A stretch of DNA of 47,034 bases from Flavobacteriales bacterium (lineage in GTDB: Bacteria; Bacteroidota; Bacteroidia; Flavobacteriales_C; GCA-002722245), in NCBI GenBank assembly GCA_947444925.1, contig CANFBW010000024.1, forward strand, positions 1 to 47,034, in the 5' to 3' direction. Shown here piece by piece: positions 8,018 to 18,696 of this stretch. Position numbers and translations under genes: made by a program. Numbering within the stretch: the first letter of the stretch is position 1; the number at the start of each line of letters is the position of its first letter. The notes beneath the pieces are model-generated. The model did not search any database, had not been told where the DNA came from, and worked only from the letters and a program-made list of their open reading frames with translations.

Positions 8018-9869
8018 TTTGTTTTTTAAGGTAGTAAAACGAAAGTTTTTTGCGTAAAGCTTCCAATTCAATGGGTTTGGCGAGGTAGTCGTCGAGACCT
8101 TCTGCCAAGTATTTTTCTTCATCGCCCGCCATTGCATTTGCAGTGAGTGCAATAATGGGCGGAACGTCGGAGAATGTTTCTTTAATTTTTTTAGTGGCCT
8201 GCACACCGTCCATGCGCGGCATTTGAATGTCCATCAACACCAAATCAAATTTTTCTTTGCCAAAGGCCTCAATGGCTTCTAATCCGTCTTTTGCAGTTTT
8301 AACGGTGCAGCCCAAACTCATAAGCATGGTGCGGCACAACACAATATTGACGTGCTTGTCGTCAACCAGTAAAACGTGTAAATTTATTTTTTCAAGAGTG
8401 GGCGCATTACTTTTGATGGAGTGCAGTGGTGTTTCTGGCTGCGTCATAGTGACTGCCTCTGTTTCAATGGTGAACCAAAAAGTAGAGCCTTTGCCAAATT
8501 CACTTTCAACACCTACTTCGCCGTTGAACAAGTTTACAATTTGCTTGCAAATAGCGAGTCCTAATCCGGTGCCTTCATATTGTTTCGCTGACGAAGAGTC
8601 GAGTTGGTTGAAGGCCTTGAAAAGCTGTTGAATTTCATTTTCTTTCATCCCAATGCCCGAGTCGATGACAGAAAATTTCAATATCATTTTTTTGTCGTGT
8701 TGCGACAGCACTTCGATTTTTACGGTGACACTTCCTTTGTCGGTAAATTTAATGGCGTTGCTAATGTAGTTTGACAGCACTTGCTTCAACCTGGTTGCAT
8801 CGGCCAAAATGTGTTCGGGTACCCCTTCGCCGTACTCGGTCACTACGCTAATGTTTTTTTCTTGCGCCTTTGCCCTAAACAATTCTTTTACTTGGTGTAT
8901 GGCGCGGTGTGTTGAAGTAGGCGAGAGCAGCAAACTCATTTTGTTGGCCTCTAATTTTGAGAGGTCGAGAATGTCGTTGATGATGGTGAGCAGCGAGTGC
9001 GATGATGATTTTATGGTTTCAAGATATTCCAGCTGAAGAACAGTTGGATTGGTGTTTTTTTCCAATAAATCAATCATTCCAATAACACCATTCATGGGGG
9101 TTCTAATTTCGTGACTCATGTTGGCGAGAAAATCTTCCTTCATTTTTTTGGAGGATTCGGCGGCTTCTTTCGCCTCCACAATACCTTTCACCATTTGGTT
9201 GTAGGTTTTGGTGAGGTAGCCCAATTCGTCTTCGCTGTGTACTTCTACTTCTTTGTATTCTTTTTTGTTTGTAAGGTCAATGGATGCTGCGGTGAGGTTT
9301 AAAATTGGACGGATAACCGATCGTTGAATCAATGAAAAAAGCACAATGGCTGTCAAAATAATGATGCTCGCTGCAATCATGAAAAATTGAATGAGCGTTG
9401 ACATTTTCTTTTTTTGCTGGTCAAGTGACACTACCAAATTTAGGTTGGCTGTTAGTTCTAAATCAATAATGATGGTTTTGCTGTAATAAATGTAATCTTC
9501 GTCCACCACAATTCGGTCTATTGCAGAATTGTTGAATGTGTTCTGTTTAGTAAACTTTTTTTTATTGTCAAAAGTGTAGGTCGATAGCAGACTTCCGTTA
9601 GAAGAGATAATGGATGCGTACACAATTTCTTTGTGCGATTCTAAGCCCTTTAAAGTAGTTGACATTGCTGCCGAGTCGCTAAACAAAATAGCCGATTCAA
9701 CATTGGTGGCGGTAATGGCAGCATTGGAGCTGATTTCGGCGCTAAGTTCCTGCGTGTATATTTTTTTTTGGTGTTGCACAATGAGCAGGGCCAACAAAGT
9801 AATGGCGAGCACCAGTATTACAATGGGCGAAAGAATCAATCGGTATTTGAGCGAAAGTTTTTTGAACAT
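8010..9869 (-). CDS. CHASE8-like/HAMP hybrid histidine kinase with receiver
   Basis: 619 residues. TM1 is at about 12-32 and TM2 at about 158-180. They enclose a periplasmic domain of about 125 residues whose start (NAAITATNVESAILFSD, then a Leu-rich helix and YASII) resembles the CHASE8 sensor found in YfiN/TpbB. HAMP spans about 181-233, His253 lies in [11 protein letters not shown], then HATPase ([16 protein letters not shown]), and a receiver with VLMDIQMP. The next gene upstream is a TonB-dependent receptor pseudogene and the one before it encodes a YfiR-like protein. In the YfiBNR system, YfiR represses a CHASE8 sensor. I infer that this kinase takes the place of the diguanylate cyclase. 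The receiver is close in sequence to those of the two neighbouring kinases. Confidence 0.93.
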   Translation of the reverse strand: MFKKLSLKYRLILSPIVILVLAITLLALLIVQHQKKIYTQELSAEISSNAAITATNVESAILFSDSAAMSTTLKGLESHKEIVYASIISSNGSLLSTYTFDNKKKFTKQNTFNNSAIDRIVVDEDYIYYSKTIIIDLELTANLNLVVSLDQQKKKMSTLIQFFMIAASIIILTAIVLFSLIQRSVIRPILNLTAASIDLTNKKEYKEVEVHSEDELGYLTKTYNQMVKGIVEAKEAAESSKKMKEDFLANMSHEIRTPMNGVIGMIDLLEKNTNPTVLQLEYLETIKSSSHSLLTIINDILDLSKLEANKMSLLLSPTSTHRAIHQVKELFRAKAQEKNISVVTEYGEGVPEHILADATRLKQVLSNYISNAIKFTDKGSVTVKIEVLSQHDKKMILKFSVIDSGIGMKENEIQQLFKAFNQLDSSSAKQYEGTGLGLAICKQIVNLFNGEVGVESEFGKGSTFWFTIETEAVTMTQPETPLHSIKSNAPTLEKINLHVLLVDDKHVNIVLCRTMLMSLGCTVKTAKDGLEAIEAFGKEKFDLVLMDIQMPRMDGVQATKKIKETFSDVPPIIALTANAMAGDEEKYLAEGLDDYLAKPIELEALRKKLSFYYLKKQND

Positions 9870-10677
9870 TTATTTTGTTTTCGAGATCATGTATTTTACG
9901 TTCAGCACCCACTCGCGGCCCAATGATGAAATGGGGTTTAAGTCGCCTTGGTAGGCTTGTACGAAAAAGTATTTGTTGTCGAGGGCGTTGTAGCAACCAA
10001 TGCCAAATGACAAGCCTTTCAACTGTTCGAAATTCGCGAAATTGATTTTGCTATTCAAAGTATACGTGGGTGCCAACAGCGATAGTGTTCTGTTGCCATC
10101 TCCGTCTACGCCAGTGTACGCATATTTGTTATTCAAGTAAACAATATTTGCGGTCAGTGAAATGTTGTTGCTCAGGTCGTACGCAGCATTGGCTGTTACT
10201 TTATAGTTGGCAAAACCTATCAGCATTTCTTTGTTGGGTGTAGCAAAAGTTTGTACATCGTTTTTGGTGTTGATGTAGTAAGAGTAATTTGCTGTTAGCC
10301 TTAGTTTGTCGCTGCGGTAATTGAGTTCGGCTTCTGCACCACGCGTGCCAAGGGCGCTGTAGTTGTGGTATGACTCTATAATGCCGTCGGTGCCATACAC
10401 GATTGGATCGGCAATCGCGATGTCAAAAATGTTTACACTCATTAACCAATGTGTGTTGAGTTTATAGGCCAATTCAATTTCACTGACAACGGTTTTTTCG
10501 GGGCGGATGAGTAAATTGGCGGCAATGTTTTCAATCAAAGGTGCGCGGAAAGCATGGCTGTAGCTTCCTTTTAAATTGAAGTGCCCCATATTTTGTGTGA
10601 GTGCTAAACGCGGCAAAAACACTGATCCAAAAACGCTGTGTATTTCGTTTCTAAAGCCGAGTGATGCTACGGTTTTG

Positions 10678-10685
10678 TTTTTTTT
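10678..10685 (-). other. Eight-base homopolymer frameshift in the TonB receptor
   Basis: A run of eight A on the coding strand (GAAAAAAAAC). Deleting one A restores a continuous barrel reading frame. This is compatible with replication slippage, RNA-polymerase slippage or a sequencing indel. Confidence 0.8.
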
Positions 10686-11172
10686 CTAACAAGAGTTCCG
10701 CGTAGTCGTAGAAGGTATTGTATACGTTGTTGTTAGTAATGTTGTACGAGGGTACATTGCTGTTTACAGAATAGGCTCTGTCTTGATAATGCCCCACTCC
10801 TAAATTCAATTTTAAAAATGATGTTAATTTAATGTTGGCGTTGATCATTTGCGAGTAGCGCGTTACCGATTTGTCATAGAAAAAGTAGCCAGGATCGAGG
10901 GTGTCTTTCACTTGGTTTGAGGTCCAAGGACGGTTGTAGTTGAAGTTGATTTTCGGCTTGATGGTTACTTTGTCGTTGATCACCCATTTGTACGATAGGT
11001 CAAACTGGCGCGTGCTAAAATCGACGTTGCTTGGCGCCATTAAATTAGCGCCAAAGGAGATGCGTGTTTTGTAATTGAAATCTTCGTGAAGGTATTTTGC
11101 GACCCATCCTTTGTACTCCAAATTGGCTTTTATTTGCAAGGGAGTTGCGAGGTTATTGCTGCCGTCGTTCAG

Positions 11173-11175
11173 TTA
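11173..11175 (-). other. In-frame TAA stop interrupting the TonB receptor
   Basis: On the minus strand the codons read AGC ACC ATG TAA CTG AAC. The reading frame before and after is identical and stays receptor-like, so a single base substitution explains the break. Confidence 0.85.
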
Positions 11176-11893
11176 CATGGTGCTGCCGTAATTGTCGCTA
11201 TAGTTTCCCGCAAAACGGTGCAGCTGTCCACCATAAGCGTGAACAGAAAAATCAAGATCTTTGTGTTGAAATCCGCCAGATACGCTTCCTGTAGCGCGCC
11301 CCATCGTGTTTTGCAATTGGCCGTAGTTCGCCGATAGTTGAACGCCATTTAAATCTTTTCCTTTTTTGGTGATGATGTTGATAACGCCCAAACTCGCAAA
11401 ACCGTTGTAGTATGCGTATCCAGCGCCGCGCACCACCTCAATACGGTCGATTTGGCTGATGTCATAACGACCTATCCATTGACTGCTGCCGTACATGTTT
11501 TCGTTCATTTGCATGCCGTCGAGCAATACCAATACTTTTCCTTCGGTGCCCCAATTGCCGCGCACGCCAATGCCTACAGCGCCCGACACATCGGCGCCAA
11601 ATTCAAACCCGGGGATGAGGCGAATAATGTCGATTAAATCTCGTGCCCCCGTTTTATCAAGGTCTTCGCGGGTGAACACACTCACGCAAGAAGGAGTTTG
11701 CCATTGCGTCAATTCACTTTGTGAAGCAACGGTGAGTTTAACATTCATTAAATCTTCAATGCTGAACTCGTCGTTCATCGAAAGATCCTGAATGCTTTTG
11801 GTGCTGTCTTGCGCGTGGGCCTGACGCACAAATGATAAAGCGAGCACTAGCAATACAATTGTGCTTGCTTTGAATCGTCTATTGCAGTTTGTT

Positions 11894-12430
11894 TTAATCA
11901 TGAGTTTTCGATGCTAATTTTAATAAGTTGCTTGAAACGGTCATTCCGTTTTTTTCAATATTTTCAAGATTGATGTCGAATTTATAGCTGTCGTTGGCTT
12001 CAAAAAGATTGATGTTCTCCAATGTTTTTTCGGCATGTCCGCTTTGCGACACCACCAAAATATTGTTCATGCTGCGCTTAGCCATATGTGTTGCGGCAAG
12101 CTTTGCATTTTGATCGTCAAAATAAATAAGGTCGCAGTCGGGAATGTCGCTGTTGGGGTCGATGAGCACAATAGAAACAGATTTTTCTTTAATTTTTTTT
12201 GTGGCTGCAATTTGTTGCAAATAGGGGTTGATACCACTGTTTTTGTAGCTCACAATGGTAAAGCGGTCGGGTTGGCTTTTGCTCCAGTTGACGTATTTGG
12301 TAAAGGTGTATACAAAGATAGATTGCGCCTTGTATTTTTCAGACGAGGAAACGGCTTTGTGCGACACAAAGCTGCACAGTGTTGTGAAACACAGAAAAAA
12401 GAAGATGCTATTTTTGCGGAGTTTCAGCAC
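11894..12430 (-). CDS. YfiR-like (DUF4154) periplasmic protein
   Basis: 178 residues with an N-terminal hydrophobic signal (FFFLCFTTLCSFVSH). The core motifs fit the YfiR/DUF4154 family: YKAQSIFVYTFTKYVNW near the mature N-terminus, ISYFDDQN-like acidic strand (IYFDDQNAKL), ILVVSQSG, and the C-terminal block FDINLENIEKNGMTVSSNLLKLA. In Pseudomonas, YfiR is a periplasmic repressor that binds the CHASE8 sensor domain of the cyclase YfiN. Here it lies 1 base after the stop of one hybrid kinase and overlaps the TonB receptor start by 8 bases, and the CHASE8-like kinase follows. I infer that it modulates that kinase in the periplasm. Cysteines of the mature form that stabilise YfiR are not obvious. 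Confidence 0.85.
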   Translation of the reverse strand: MLKLRKNSIFFFLCFTTLCSFVSHKAVSSSEKYKAQSIFVYTFTKYVNWSKSQPDRFTIVSYKNSGINPYLQQIAATKKIKEKSVSIVLIDPNSDIPDCDLIYFDDQNAKLAATHMAKRSMNNILVVSQSGHAEKTLENINLFEANDSYKFDINLENIEKNGMTVSSNLLKLASKTHD

Positions 12431-12431
12431 T

Positions 12432-15400
12432 TTACTTTCTTTTTATTTCCAGTAGTTTTTCTCTCAAGGTGTCCAGTTCAAGCGGCTTTGAGAGATAGTC
12501 GTCAAGACCCAATGATAAGTATTTTTCGCGATCACCTTCCATAGCATTCGCAGTAAGGGCTATGATAGGTGTCATGGATGGGTATTTGCTTTTGATTTCT
12601 TTAGTGGCTTGTACGCCATCCATCACAGGCATTTGAATGTCCATCAGCACTACGTCAAAGGCTTCTTTCGCAAAGGCTTCAACAGCTTCGAATCCGTTTT
12701 TAGCGGTTTTCACGTTACAACCCAAACTCATGAGCATCGTGCGCGCAACAATAATATTGACGCTTTTGTCGTCAACGAGCAATACTTTTAAATGCATTTT
12801 TTGAAGAGCCGCATTGTTGTTGTTGTTGTTGTTTAAAGGATTTTCTGTGCTTTCGGTTTCAATGGTGAACCAAAAAGTAGAGCCTTTGCCAAATTCACTT
12901 TCAACGCCCACTTCGCCATTGAAGAGTTCAACGATTTGTTTGGAGATGGCGAGTCCGAGTCCGGTGCCCTCGTATTTTTTGAGCGAAGAGGAATCCAGCT
13001 GGTTGAAGGCTTGAAAGAGCGATTGCAATTCATTTTCCTTCATGCCGATGCCAGTATCGATGACCGAAAATTTTATTTTTATTTTGCTTTTGTACGTTGC
13101 GATTACTTCTGTTTTTATGGTAACGCTGCCTTTTTCGGTGAATTTAATGGCGTTGCTGACAAAGTTTGACAGTACTTGCGTGAGACGTGTGGCATCACTG
13201 AGGATGAAGTCGGGTAAGCCTTCGCCGCATTCGCTTTGTATGTTTAGTTTTTTCTCAAGTGCCTTTGCTTTGAAGAGTTCTTTGATTTGGTGAATGGTGC
13301 TTTGCGTGTTTAATGGCGCCAAAAGCAAGGTGCTTTTTCCGGCTTCCAGTTTTGATAAATCTAAAATATCATTGATGATGGTGAGCAATGATTTTGATGA
13401 GGATTTAATGGTTTCTAAATACTCCATTTGCAGCGGAGTAGGGTGGGTGTTGTGTTCTAAAAGATCAATCATTCCAATAAAACCATTCATAGGAGTGCGA
13501 ATTTCGTGGCTCATGTTGGCGAGGAATTCGCTTTTGACGCGCGCTGAATTTTCGGCGACGTCTTTTTCTTTTTGCAGCTCGAGGTTGATGAACATCAGTT
13601 TTTCCGACTTTTTTCGGGCGGTGATGTCGTGGCGAATGGCGATGTATTGTTCGGGTTTTTTGTCTTCGCTCAAAATGGGAACAATGATGGTGTCCACCCA
13701 GTACAGTTTGCCAAATTTATCGCGGTTGCACACCTCGTTTCTCCATATTTCACCCGAGGAAATGGTTTTCCATAGTTCAATGAAAAATTCTTTGGGGTGA
13801 TGGCCCGAATTCAATATGCGGTGGTTTTTGCCAAGCAATTCTTCTTTGCTGTATTTTGATATTTCTGAAAATTTATCGTTGACAGTAGTGATGTTTCCTT
13901 TGACATCAGTAGTGGCTACTATGGCCAATTGGTCAAGGGCATAGCGCAGGGTAGAAAGTTCTTGGTTGTTTTGCAGCAGTATGCGTTCGTTTTCTTTTTG
14001 CTCGGTGACATCACGCGCAGTGGCGTATAGTTTTCCGGTTGAAATGTCGGGCGCAGCCGACCACAGCAAAGTAATATACGCCCCATTTTTACAGCGGTAG
14101 CGGTTGATGAAATTGACGAGCAGGGCTCCTGTGCTCAAGCTTTCGACTACTTTGAAAGTTGCTTCTAAGTCATCGGGGTGAATGTATTGCGCAAAGGCTT
14201 GTCCTTGGAGTTCATTAGGAGCATAGCCCAAGGCCTTTGAGAACATGGAGTTCATTTTTTCGAAAGTGCCATTGACATTGGCGATGCACATGAAGTCGAG
14301 GGCAAGGTCGAAAAATTTCTGCAATTCTTCTTCACTGTCGCGCAAAGCTGCCTCCTGTTTTTTTTGTGCACTGAGGTCCATCGCAATGCCGAGGTAGCCA
14401 ATGATCTCCTGTTGTTCGTTCCGCAGCGTGGTTATGGAGAGCAAAACAGGGAAGCGCGTTCCGTCGCGGTGAATGTAAGTCCATTCATTGCTGTCGGCTT
14501 GACCTAATCGTGATTTTGCAACAAAGGCATCAAAGCCAGGTTGAATGTCTTGTTGCAATTCGCTGCTCAACACAGCTGCTCGGGCAACCACTTCTTGCAA
14601 ATCGTGAAAAATGGCGGGAGAACTTTTGTCAATCATTTCTTCGGCGCTATAGCCTAATAGTTTTTCGGCGGCAGCATTGAAGGTTTTAATAATGCCATTG
14701 GGATAGGTAGAGATGACGGTATATTCAGTGCCTTCCAGCAAGGCTTGTTGGTAAGCAGATTGTTCAGCGATTGTTTTTTCTTTATCGGCAAGTTGGTTGT
14801 TGATTTGCTGCACATAGTTGAGGTTGAGCATGAGTTCTTCCTGCGACGATTGCAGTTCTTCGTTGATGGCAATGGCTTCGTCGTTTTTTTCTTTGGCATC
14901 TTTTAAGGCGGCCGCAGTTTGTTCGGTACGCTGCGCAAGCAATTGTTTTATATACATTAGGGCGCCGTGAATTTCGCCTTTGTTATTGAAAATATGAAAG
15001 TCACTGCTGCTGTTGTCGCGCACCTCGCTGATTTGTTCAGCCAATTTTTTAATGTTGTTTAAGCTGGCAACAACGCTGCTCAGCGAGGAGCTCATTGCAC
15101 CCACTTCGTCGCTCTGCTGTATTTCACTGTAAAATACATTTTCGCCCTCTTCAATATTTTGAATGGTGCGTTGCATTTGTTCAATGGGTTTGATGATAGT
15201 GTGTTGCAGCAGCCACAATGAAAGCGCAATAATACTGACGAAAATCAATAGTAAAGTCAGCTCCATTGTGTTGTACTTGCTGGCTTGTTCAGTTTTTTCA
15301 GCCCTAATGTTTTTGCTGTCATTGTCTATTGCAATACTGATGTTGCTCATTTCGCTTTCTGCCGAAGTGAAGAGGTGGTTGAATTCGGTGCTGATTTGTT

Positions 15401-15842
15401 CAAAGTGTTTTGGGTTCGCGCTAAGGTGCTGCGCTCTTTCGTTGCTGATCAGTAGTGCTATGGCTTTGTAGCGCAGCATGTTGATGTTGGCTTTTTCAAG
15501 GGCTTCAGCTATTTCAGGAAGTGGATTTTGTTTTTGTGCTAGTGCGAAATTTTGATCGAGTATGCTGAGGTGTAATTTTAAATTGAGTGCAGCGAGTTCA
15601 TATTCTTCGGCACCGTCAACATAAATCATGGTATAGCAATCGGAGCGCACGGCGTCGTGCATCATATCGGCAGTGAGGTGGTAACGCATCAGCTGCGCAT
15701 TGTTTGCGCTTCGCTCCGTGAGCGCGTTTCGTTTTTGTTGTTGATTAAAATTGAAAAAGTAGGAGGTCAGTAGAAAGGCGATGGTGCAAAGTGAAACCAA
15801 AAATATTTTGATTCGAAGGGGAAGATTTTTGAAATTAATCAT
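12432..15842 (-). CDS. Hybrid histidine kinase: helical sensor, HAMP, three PAS, receiver
   Basis: 1136 residues. TM1 is about 11-29 and TM2 about 194-213, flanking a helical periplasmic domain with the four-helix-bundle motif MMHDAVRSD (residues 60-68), typical of 4HB-type chemoreceptor sensors. HAMP is about 214-270, followed by a coiled coil and three PAS domains. The third PAS has the Aer-like pattern [21 protein letters not shown]. Next are HisKA ([12 protein letters not shown]), HATPase ([10 protein letters not shown]), a linker with a run of seven Asn coded by a GTT/TTG triplet microsatellite near 12814-12835, and a receiver (VVLMDIQMP). I chose ATG at 15842 because TM1 follows directly; the longer frame to 16004 has a non-conserved lead. 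It is the first gene of the kinase operon, one base before the YfiR-like gene. Confidence 0.93.
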   Translation of the reverse strand: MINFKNLPLRIKIFLVSLCTIAFLLTSYFFNFNQQQKRNALTERSANNAQLMRYHLTADMMHDAVRSDCYTMIYVDGAEEYELAALNLKLHLSILDQNFALAQKQNPLPEIAEALEKANINMLRYKAIALLISNERAQHLSANPKHFEQISTEFNHLFTSAESEMSNISIAIDNDSKNIRAEKTEQASKYNTMELTLLLIFVSIIALSLWLLQHTIIKPIEQMQRTIQNIEEGENVFYSEIQQSDEVGAMSSSLSSVVASLNNIKKLAEQISEVRDNSSSDFHIFNNKGEIHGALMYIKQLLAQRTEQTAAALKDAKEKNDEAIAINEELQSSQEELMLNLNYVQQINNQLADKEKTIAEQSAYQQALLEGTEYTVISTYPNGIIKTFNAAAEKLLGYSAEEMIDKSSPAIFHDLQEVVARAAVLSSELQQDIQPGFDAFVAKSRLGQADSNEWTYIHRDGTRFPVLLSITTLRNEQQEIIGYLGIAMDLSAQKKQEAALRDSEEELQKFFDLALDFMCIANVNGTFEKMNSMFSKALGYAPNELQGQAFAQYIHPDDLEATFKVVESLSTGALLVNFINRYRCKNGAYITLLWSAAPDISTGKLYATARDVTEQKENERILLQNNQELSTLRYALDQLAIVATTDVKGNITTVNDKFSEISKYSKEELLGKNHRILNSGHHPKEFFIELWKTISSGEIWRNEVCNRDKFGKLYWVDTIIVPILSEDKKPEQYIAIRHDITARKKSEKLMFINLELQKEKDVAENSARVKSEFLANMSHEIRTPMNGFIGMIDLLEHNTHPTPLQMEYLETIKSSSKSLLTIINDILDLSKLEAGKSTLLLAPLNTQSTIHQIKELFKAKALEKKLNIQSECGEGLPDFILSDATRLTQVLSNFVSNAIKFTEKGSVTIKTEVIATYKSKIKIKFSVIDTGIGMKENELQSLFQAFNQLDSSSLKKYEGTGLGLAISKQIVELFNGEVGVESEFGKGSTFWFTIETESTENPLNNNNNNNAALQKMHLKVLLVDDKSVNIIVARTMLMSLGCNVKTAKNGFEAVEAFAKEAFDVVLMDIQMPVMDGVQATKEIKSKYPSMTPIIALTANAMEGDREKYLSLGLDDYLSKPLELDTLREKLLEIKRK

Positions 15843-16019
15843 TCTTGTCCAGTGCTTTAGTTTTTGTAAAAAGTGATTCTTACGTGGGCATGCCAAAATA
15901 GTTGCGTTCGTTCTGTGAACGATTGCTTTTCGCAGGTAGAATGACGTATTTGTTGAAAGGTGAATTTTTAAACGCGCAACCAAAGAAGTGGTGCTGCGCA
16001 ACAAAGTTTAATACTTGTT

Positions 16020-16388
16020 TCAGTTATTTTTTTGCAACTTGTTCAAGGCCGAAACGAGTACTTCGGTTTGAATGGGTTTGAGGATATAATCCACTGCGCC
16101 GTTGTCCATCGCTTTTTTAACGATATCGTCGGAGCCGGTGCCGCTGATGAAAATAACCTTTGAGCGCACACCTTCGGTATTGAATCTTTTGATGAGGTCA
16201 ACACCCAATTCGTCGGGCAAAATGGTGTCAAGGGTGATGACGTCGGGCTGCAACGCCAATGCTTTTTGCAATGCTTCTTCGCACGTTCCGGCGCTGCCAA
16301 CGACATTGAATCCCGACGCTGCGAGAATGTGCTTGAGTACCAAAACCACTGGTTCAGAGTCGTCAACAATTAATACAGATAGTGCCAT
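16020..16388 (-). CDS. Stand-alone CheY-like receiver
   Basis: 122 residues forming a single receiver domain: acidic pair in LIVDDSE, phosphoacceptor Asp in VITLDTILPD, Ser at the switch position in FISGTG, and Lys in ILKPI. There is no output domain, so it acts by protein contact or as a phosphate sink. It closely resembles the CheY at 19358 (shared LQPD-ITLD-ILPD block), in which Ile-Leu replaces the usual Met after the Asp. It lies between the kinase operon (gap of 177 bases) and the che operon, and is transcribed divergently from the chemoreceptor gene. It could serve either system. Confidence 0.9.
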   Translation of the reverse strand: MALSVLIVDDSEPVVLVLKHILAASGFNVVGSAGTCEEALQKALALQPDVITLDTILPDELGVDLIKRFNTEGVRSKVIFISGTGSDDIVKKAMDNGAVDYILKPIQTEVLVSALNKLQKNN

Positions 16389-16652
16389 AGAGTGCGGAGC
16401 TTTAGGGTAAAAATATAAAAATAAGTGTGATGCGCTACTTTTATTTTTGAAAAAAAGAGCGCTTATCCTTTTTTGCTTTTTTTTTCTAAAAATGATTTTT
16501 GACAGCTTTAAACATTTATTTGACAGAATATGAAACCCCTGAAACTTTTGTCCGTAACAATCCCGTATCTTTTGAATGGATTAAACTGAAACAGTAGTAA
16601 AATCAAGTGTTTTGAAAAACATTGGATTGAAAACAAAACATTTAAAATAGCT
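16389..16652. promoter_or_regulatory. Divergent intergenic region upstream of the che operon
   Basis: 264 very AT-rich bases between the receiver gene (minus) and the chemoreceptor (plus). TTTG at 16547-16550 and TATCTTTTG at 16566-16574 weakly resemble the Bacteroidota -33/-7 pattern (TTTG, TAnnTTTG), but the spacing is short. This is a suggestion only. Both genes must be expressed from here. Confidence 0.3.
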
Positions 16653-18674
16653 ATGGCGAAAGGAAAAAATAAAGAAGTAAATAAAAAAGCAACAAACGAA
16701 AATCAAAATAATCACATCAATACTAATCAAACTAAAGAAGTTATGGAACAAAAAGGAAACAACGAAGTAGCGGAATTGAAACAAAGAATTGCCGAATTAG
16801 AATTGGAAAAAGCAGAGATTCAGCGTGAAGTTGAAGCGCGCATGTTATCGGTTGACCAAGCCTGTATCGTGTCGGAAGTAGATTTGAAAGGTTTTATCAC
16901 CTATGTGAATGACAAGCACTGCGAGGTTTCTCAGTATACGCGTGAAGAGTTGATGGGTCAAAACCAAAACATTGTGCGTCACCCCGACATGCCGAAAGAA
17001 GTGTTTAAAGAAATGTGGGCAACCATTGGCCGCGGTAAAATATTTAGAGGTAAAGTAAAAAACAGAAAAAAAGACGGAACACCTTACTACGTTGATGGTA
17101 TTTTTACGCCCGTGCTGGGCGACAATGGCAAACCAGTAAAATACATTGGTATCCGTTTTGACATCACCGAAACAACTATTGAGCAGCAAAGAATGAAAGG
17201 TATCATGGATGCTATCGATGCTTCTTTTGCTTTTATTGAGTTTGATACTAAAGGAAATATCATCACGGCAAATGAAAACTTTCAAAAAGGATTGGGTTAT
17301 TCTTTATCGGAAATGAAAGGGCGTCACCACCGTATGTTTGTTGATACGGCATATGCCAACACACAAGATTATGTTCGTTTTTGGGAAGATTTAAATGCTG
17401 GAAAAGCACAAAACGGACAGTTCCGTCGAATCAAAAAAGACGGTACCGATCTTTGGATTCAAGCAGTGTACTCTCCGGTGAAAGACGAAATGGGAAGAAT
17501 TACGGGTGTAATTAAAATTGCTACAGACATCACGGAGCAAAAAGTAGTGACTTTGGAAATTGGAGAACTGGCTGGTAAAATGGCGCAGGGCGATTTAACG
17601 GCTAAGTTTGTAATGCAAACAGCCGACAAAGATTTGCAAATGATGGGTGATGCATTGAATGCAGCCATTGAAAATATGAATGCTACTTTGGCGAACATTG
17701 TGGAAAGTGCAGCATTGGTAGCTGACAGTTCTGTGTCATTGGAAAGTCAGGCCGATGCCATGGCTGCAACCACTACTGAAGTAGCGTCAGCGATTTCACA
17801 AATGTCAAAAGGTGCGCAAGACCAAGCGGCAAAAACCGACGAGTCTTCTCGTATGATTGAGCAAGTAATGCGTTCAGCAAACGACATGAGCGACAAAGCG
17901 AATGTAATCAACAAAGCTGCTGAAGAAGGAAAAACAAAATGTACAGATGGTTTGAAAATCATGACCACTTTGATTGCCAATATGGGTGACATTGAAGGGT
18001 CGGCTGGTTTGACTGCCAACTCTATTAAAGTGTTGACCGAAAGAGCTGAAGAAATTGGCAGAACCTTAAACGTGATCACTGACATTGCAGCACAAACCAA
18101 CTTGTTGGCTTTGAACGCGGCAATTGAAGCGGCTCGTGCAGGTGAAGCTGGTAGAGGTTTTGCGGTGGTTGCTGAGGAAATCAGAAAATTGGCCGAAGAT
18201 TCTAAAAACGCTGCGGTGAACATCAATATGATCATCAACAACGTTACTAAAGATACGCAGGCTGCTGGAAAAGCCATTGATCAAATGACAGGTGCTGTGA
18301 AAAGTGGTAATGCTGCATCGAAATCAGCGGAAGATATTTTCCAACAAATCAACATTCAAAGTGATCAAACGCTGAACTACTCTAAGGAGATTCAGGATGC
18401 GTCAACAGATCAGAAAAAAACCATAGACAATGTGGTGAAAAACATAGAGCAAATTGTTGTGGTTGCTGAAGAAACTGCCGCTGGTACTGAGGAAGTTGCT
18501 ACTTCATCAAACGAGTTGAACAATGCTATGATTGACGTTAAAAATGCAAGTAACAGTTTGTCTCAAATTGCTGCCGAGTTACAAGCCGGTGTTTCGCAAT
18601 TCAGATTGGCTGACAGCACTGCAATGACAGCGCCAAACAGAGGAGGTGTTCCGGCAAGAGGTAACAGAAGATAA
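16653..18674 (+). CDS. Soluble PAS-PAS methyl-accepting chemoreceptor
   Basis: 673 residues without any transmembrane segment, so a cytoplasmic receptor. After a polar, coiled N-terminus (about 1-60) come two PAS domains (about 60-180 and 185-300). The first has the Aer-like sequence [17 protein letters not shown] and [16 protein letters not shown], the pattern of flavin-binding energy sensors. A HAMP-like piece ([10 protein letters not shown]) follows, then a signalling domain with the highly conserved hairpin tip around residues 470-520 ([38 protein letters not shown]). It binds CheW and CheA there and is a substrate of CheR and CheB. No CheR-tethering pentapeptide ends the protein (ends PARGNRR). 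It is the first gene of the che operon. Confidence 0.95.
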   Translation: MAKGKNKEVNKKATNENQNNHINTNQTKEVMEQKGNNEVAELKQRIAELELEKAEIQREVEARMLSVDQACIVSEVDLKGFITYVNDKHCEVSQYTREELMGQNQNIVRHPDMPKEVFKEMWATIGRGKIFRGKVKNRKKDGTPYYVDGIFTPVLGDNGKPVKYIGIRFDITETTIEQQRMKGIMDAIDASFAFIEFDTKGNIITANENFQKGLGYSLSEMKGRHHRMFVDTAYANTQDYVRFWEDLNAGKAQNGQFRRIKKDGTDLWIQAVYSPVKDEMGRITGVIKIATDITEQKVVTLEIGELAGKMAQGDLTAKFVMQTADKDLQMMGDALNAAIENMNATLANIVESAALVADSSVSLESQADAMAATTTEVASAISQMSKGAQDQAAKTDESSRMIEQVMRSANDMSDKANVINKAAEEGKTKCTDGLKIMTTLIANMGDIEGSAGLTANSIKVLTERAEEIGRTLNVITDIAAQTNLLALNAAIEAARAGEAGRGFAVVAEEIRKLAEDSKNAAVNINMIINNVTKDTQAAGKAIDQMTGAVKSGNAASKSAEDIFQQINIQSDQTLNYSKEIQDASTDQKKTIDNVVKNIEQIVVVAEETAAGTEEVATSSNELNNAMIDVKNASNSLSQIAAELQAGVSQFRLADSTAMTAPNRGGVPARGNRR

Positions 18675-18696
18675 TCACACTTAAAAGATTTGCATT

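Larger units (their letters stand above)
9870..11901 (-). pseudogene. TonB-dependent receptor, disrupted by stop codon and frameshift
   Basis: A TonB-dependent outer-membrane receptor of about 676 residues is encoded in three pieces. Piece 1 (11901-11173) has a signal peptide ending AHAQD and a plug domain (FTREDLDKTGARDLIDII, VLVLLDGMQMNE, RIEVVRGAG, GVINIITKKG). An in-frame TAA at 11175-11173 interrupts it, and the same frame continues as LNDGSNN and on through beta-barrel strands. At an eight-base T run on the plus strand (10678-10685) the frame shifts; removing one base joins EKNKTVASLGFRNE to VFLPRLAL. The barrel then continues to 9870, ending REWVLNVKYMISKTK. Such receptors normally import siderophores, cobalamin or glycans, or relay signals. 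Here the gene abuts the next kinase directly and overlaps the YfiR-like gene by 8 bases. Two independent lesions argue for a decayed gene, though sequencing error is possible. Confidence 0.88.

Noticed and set aside
11173-11901. Separate short plug-only receptor protein
   Set aside because: The same frame continues after the TAA with barrel sequence, so it is a fragment of the interrupted receptor.
12814-12835. Triplet microsatellite (GTT/TTG run) as a phase-variation switch
   Set aside because: It encodes an Asn run in a kinase linker. Changes by whole triplets keep the frame, so it cannot switch the gene off; only linker length would vary.
15843-16019. Possible small gene or RNA between the receiver and the first kinase
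   Set aside because: The minus-strand frame through it is only an upstream extension of the kinase, without a signal or homology, and no stable structure was seen apart from a five-base inverted repeat.
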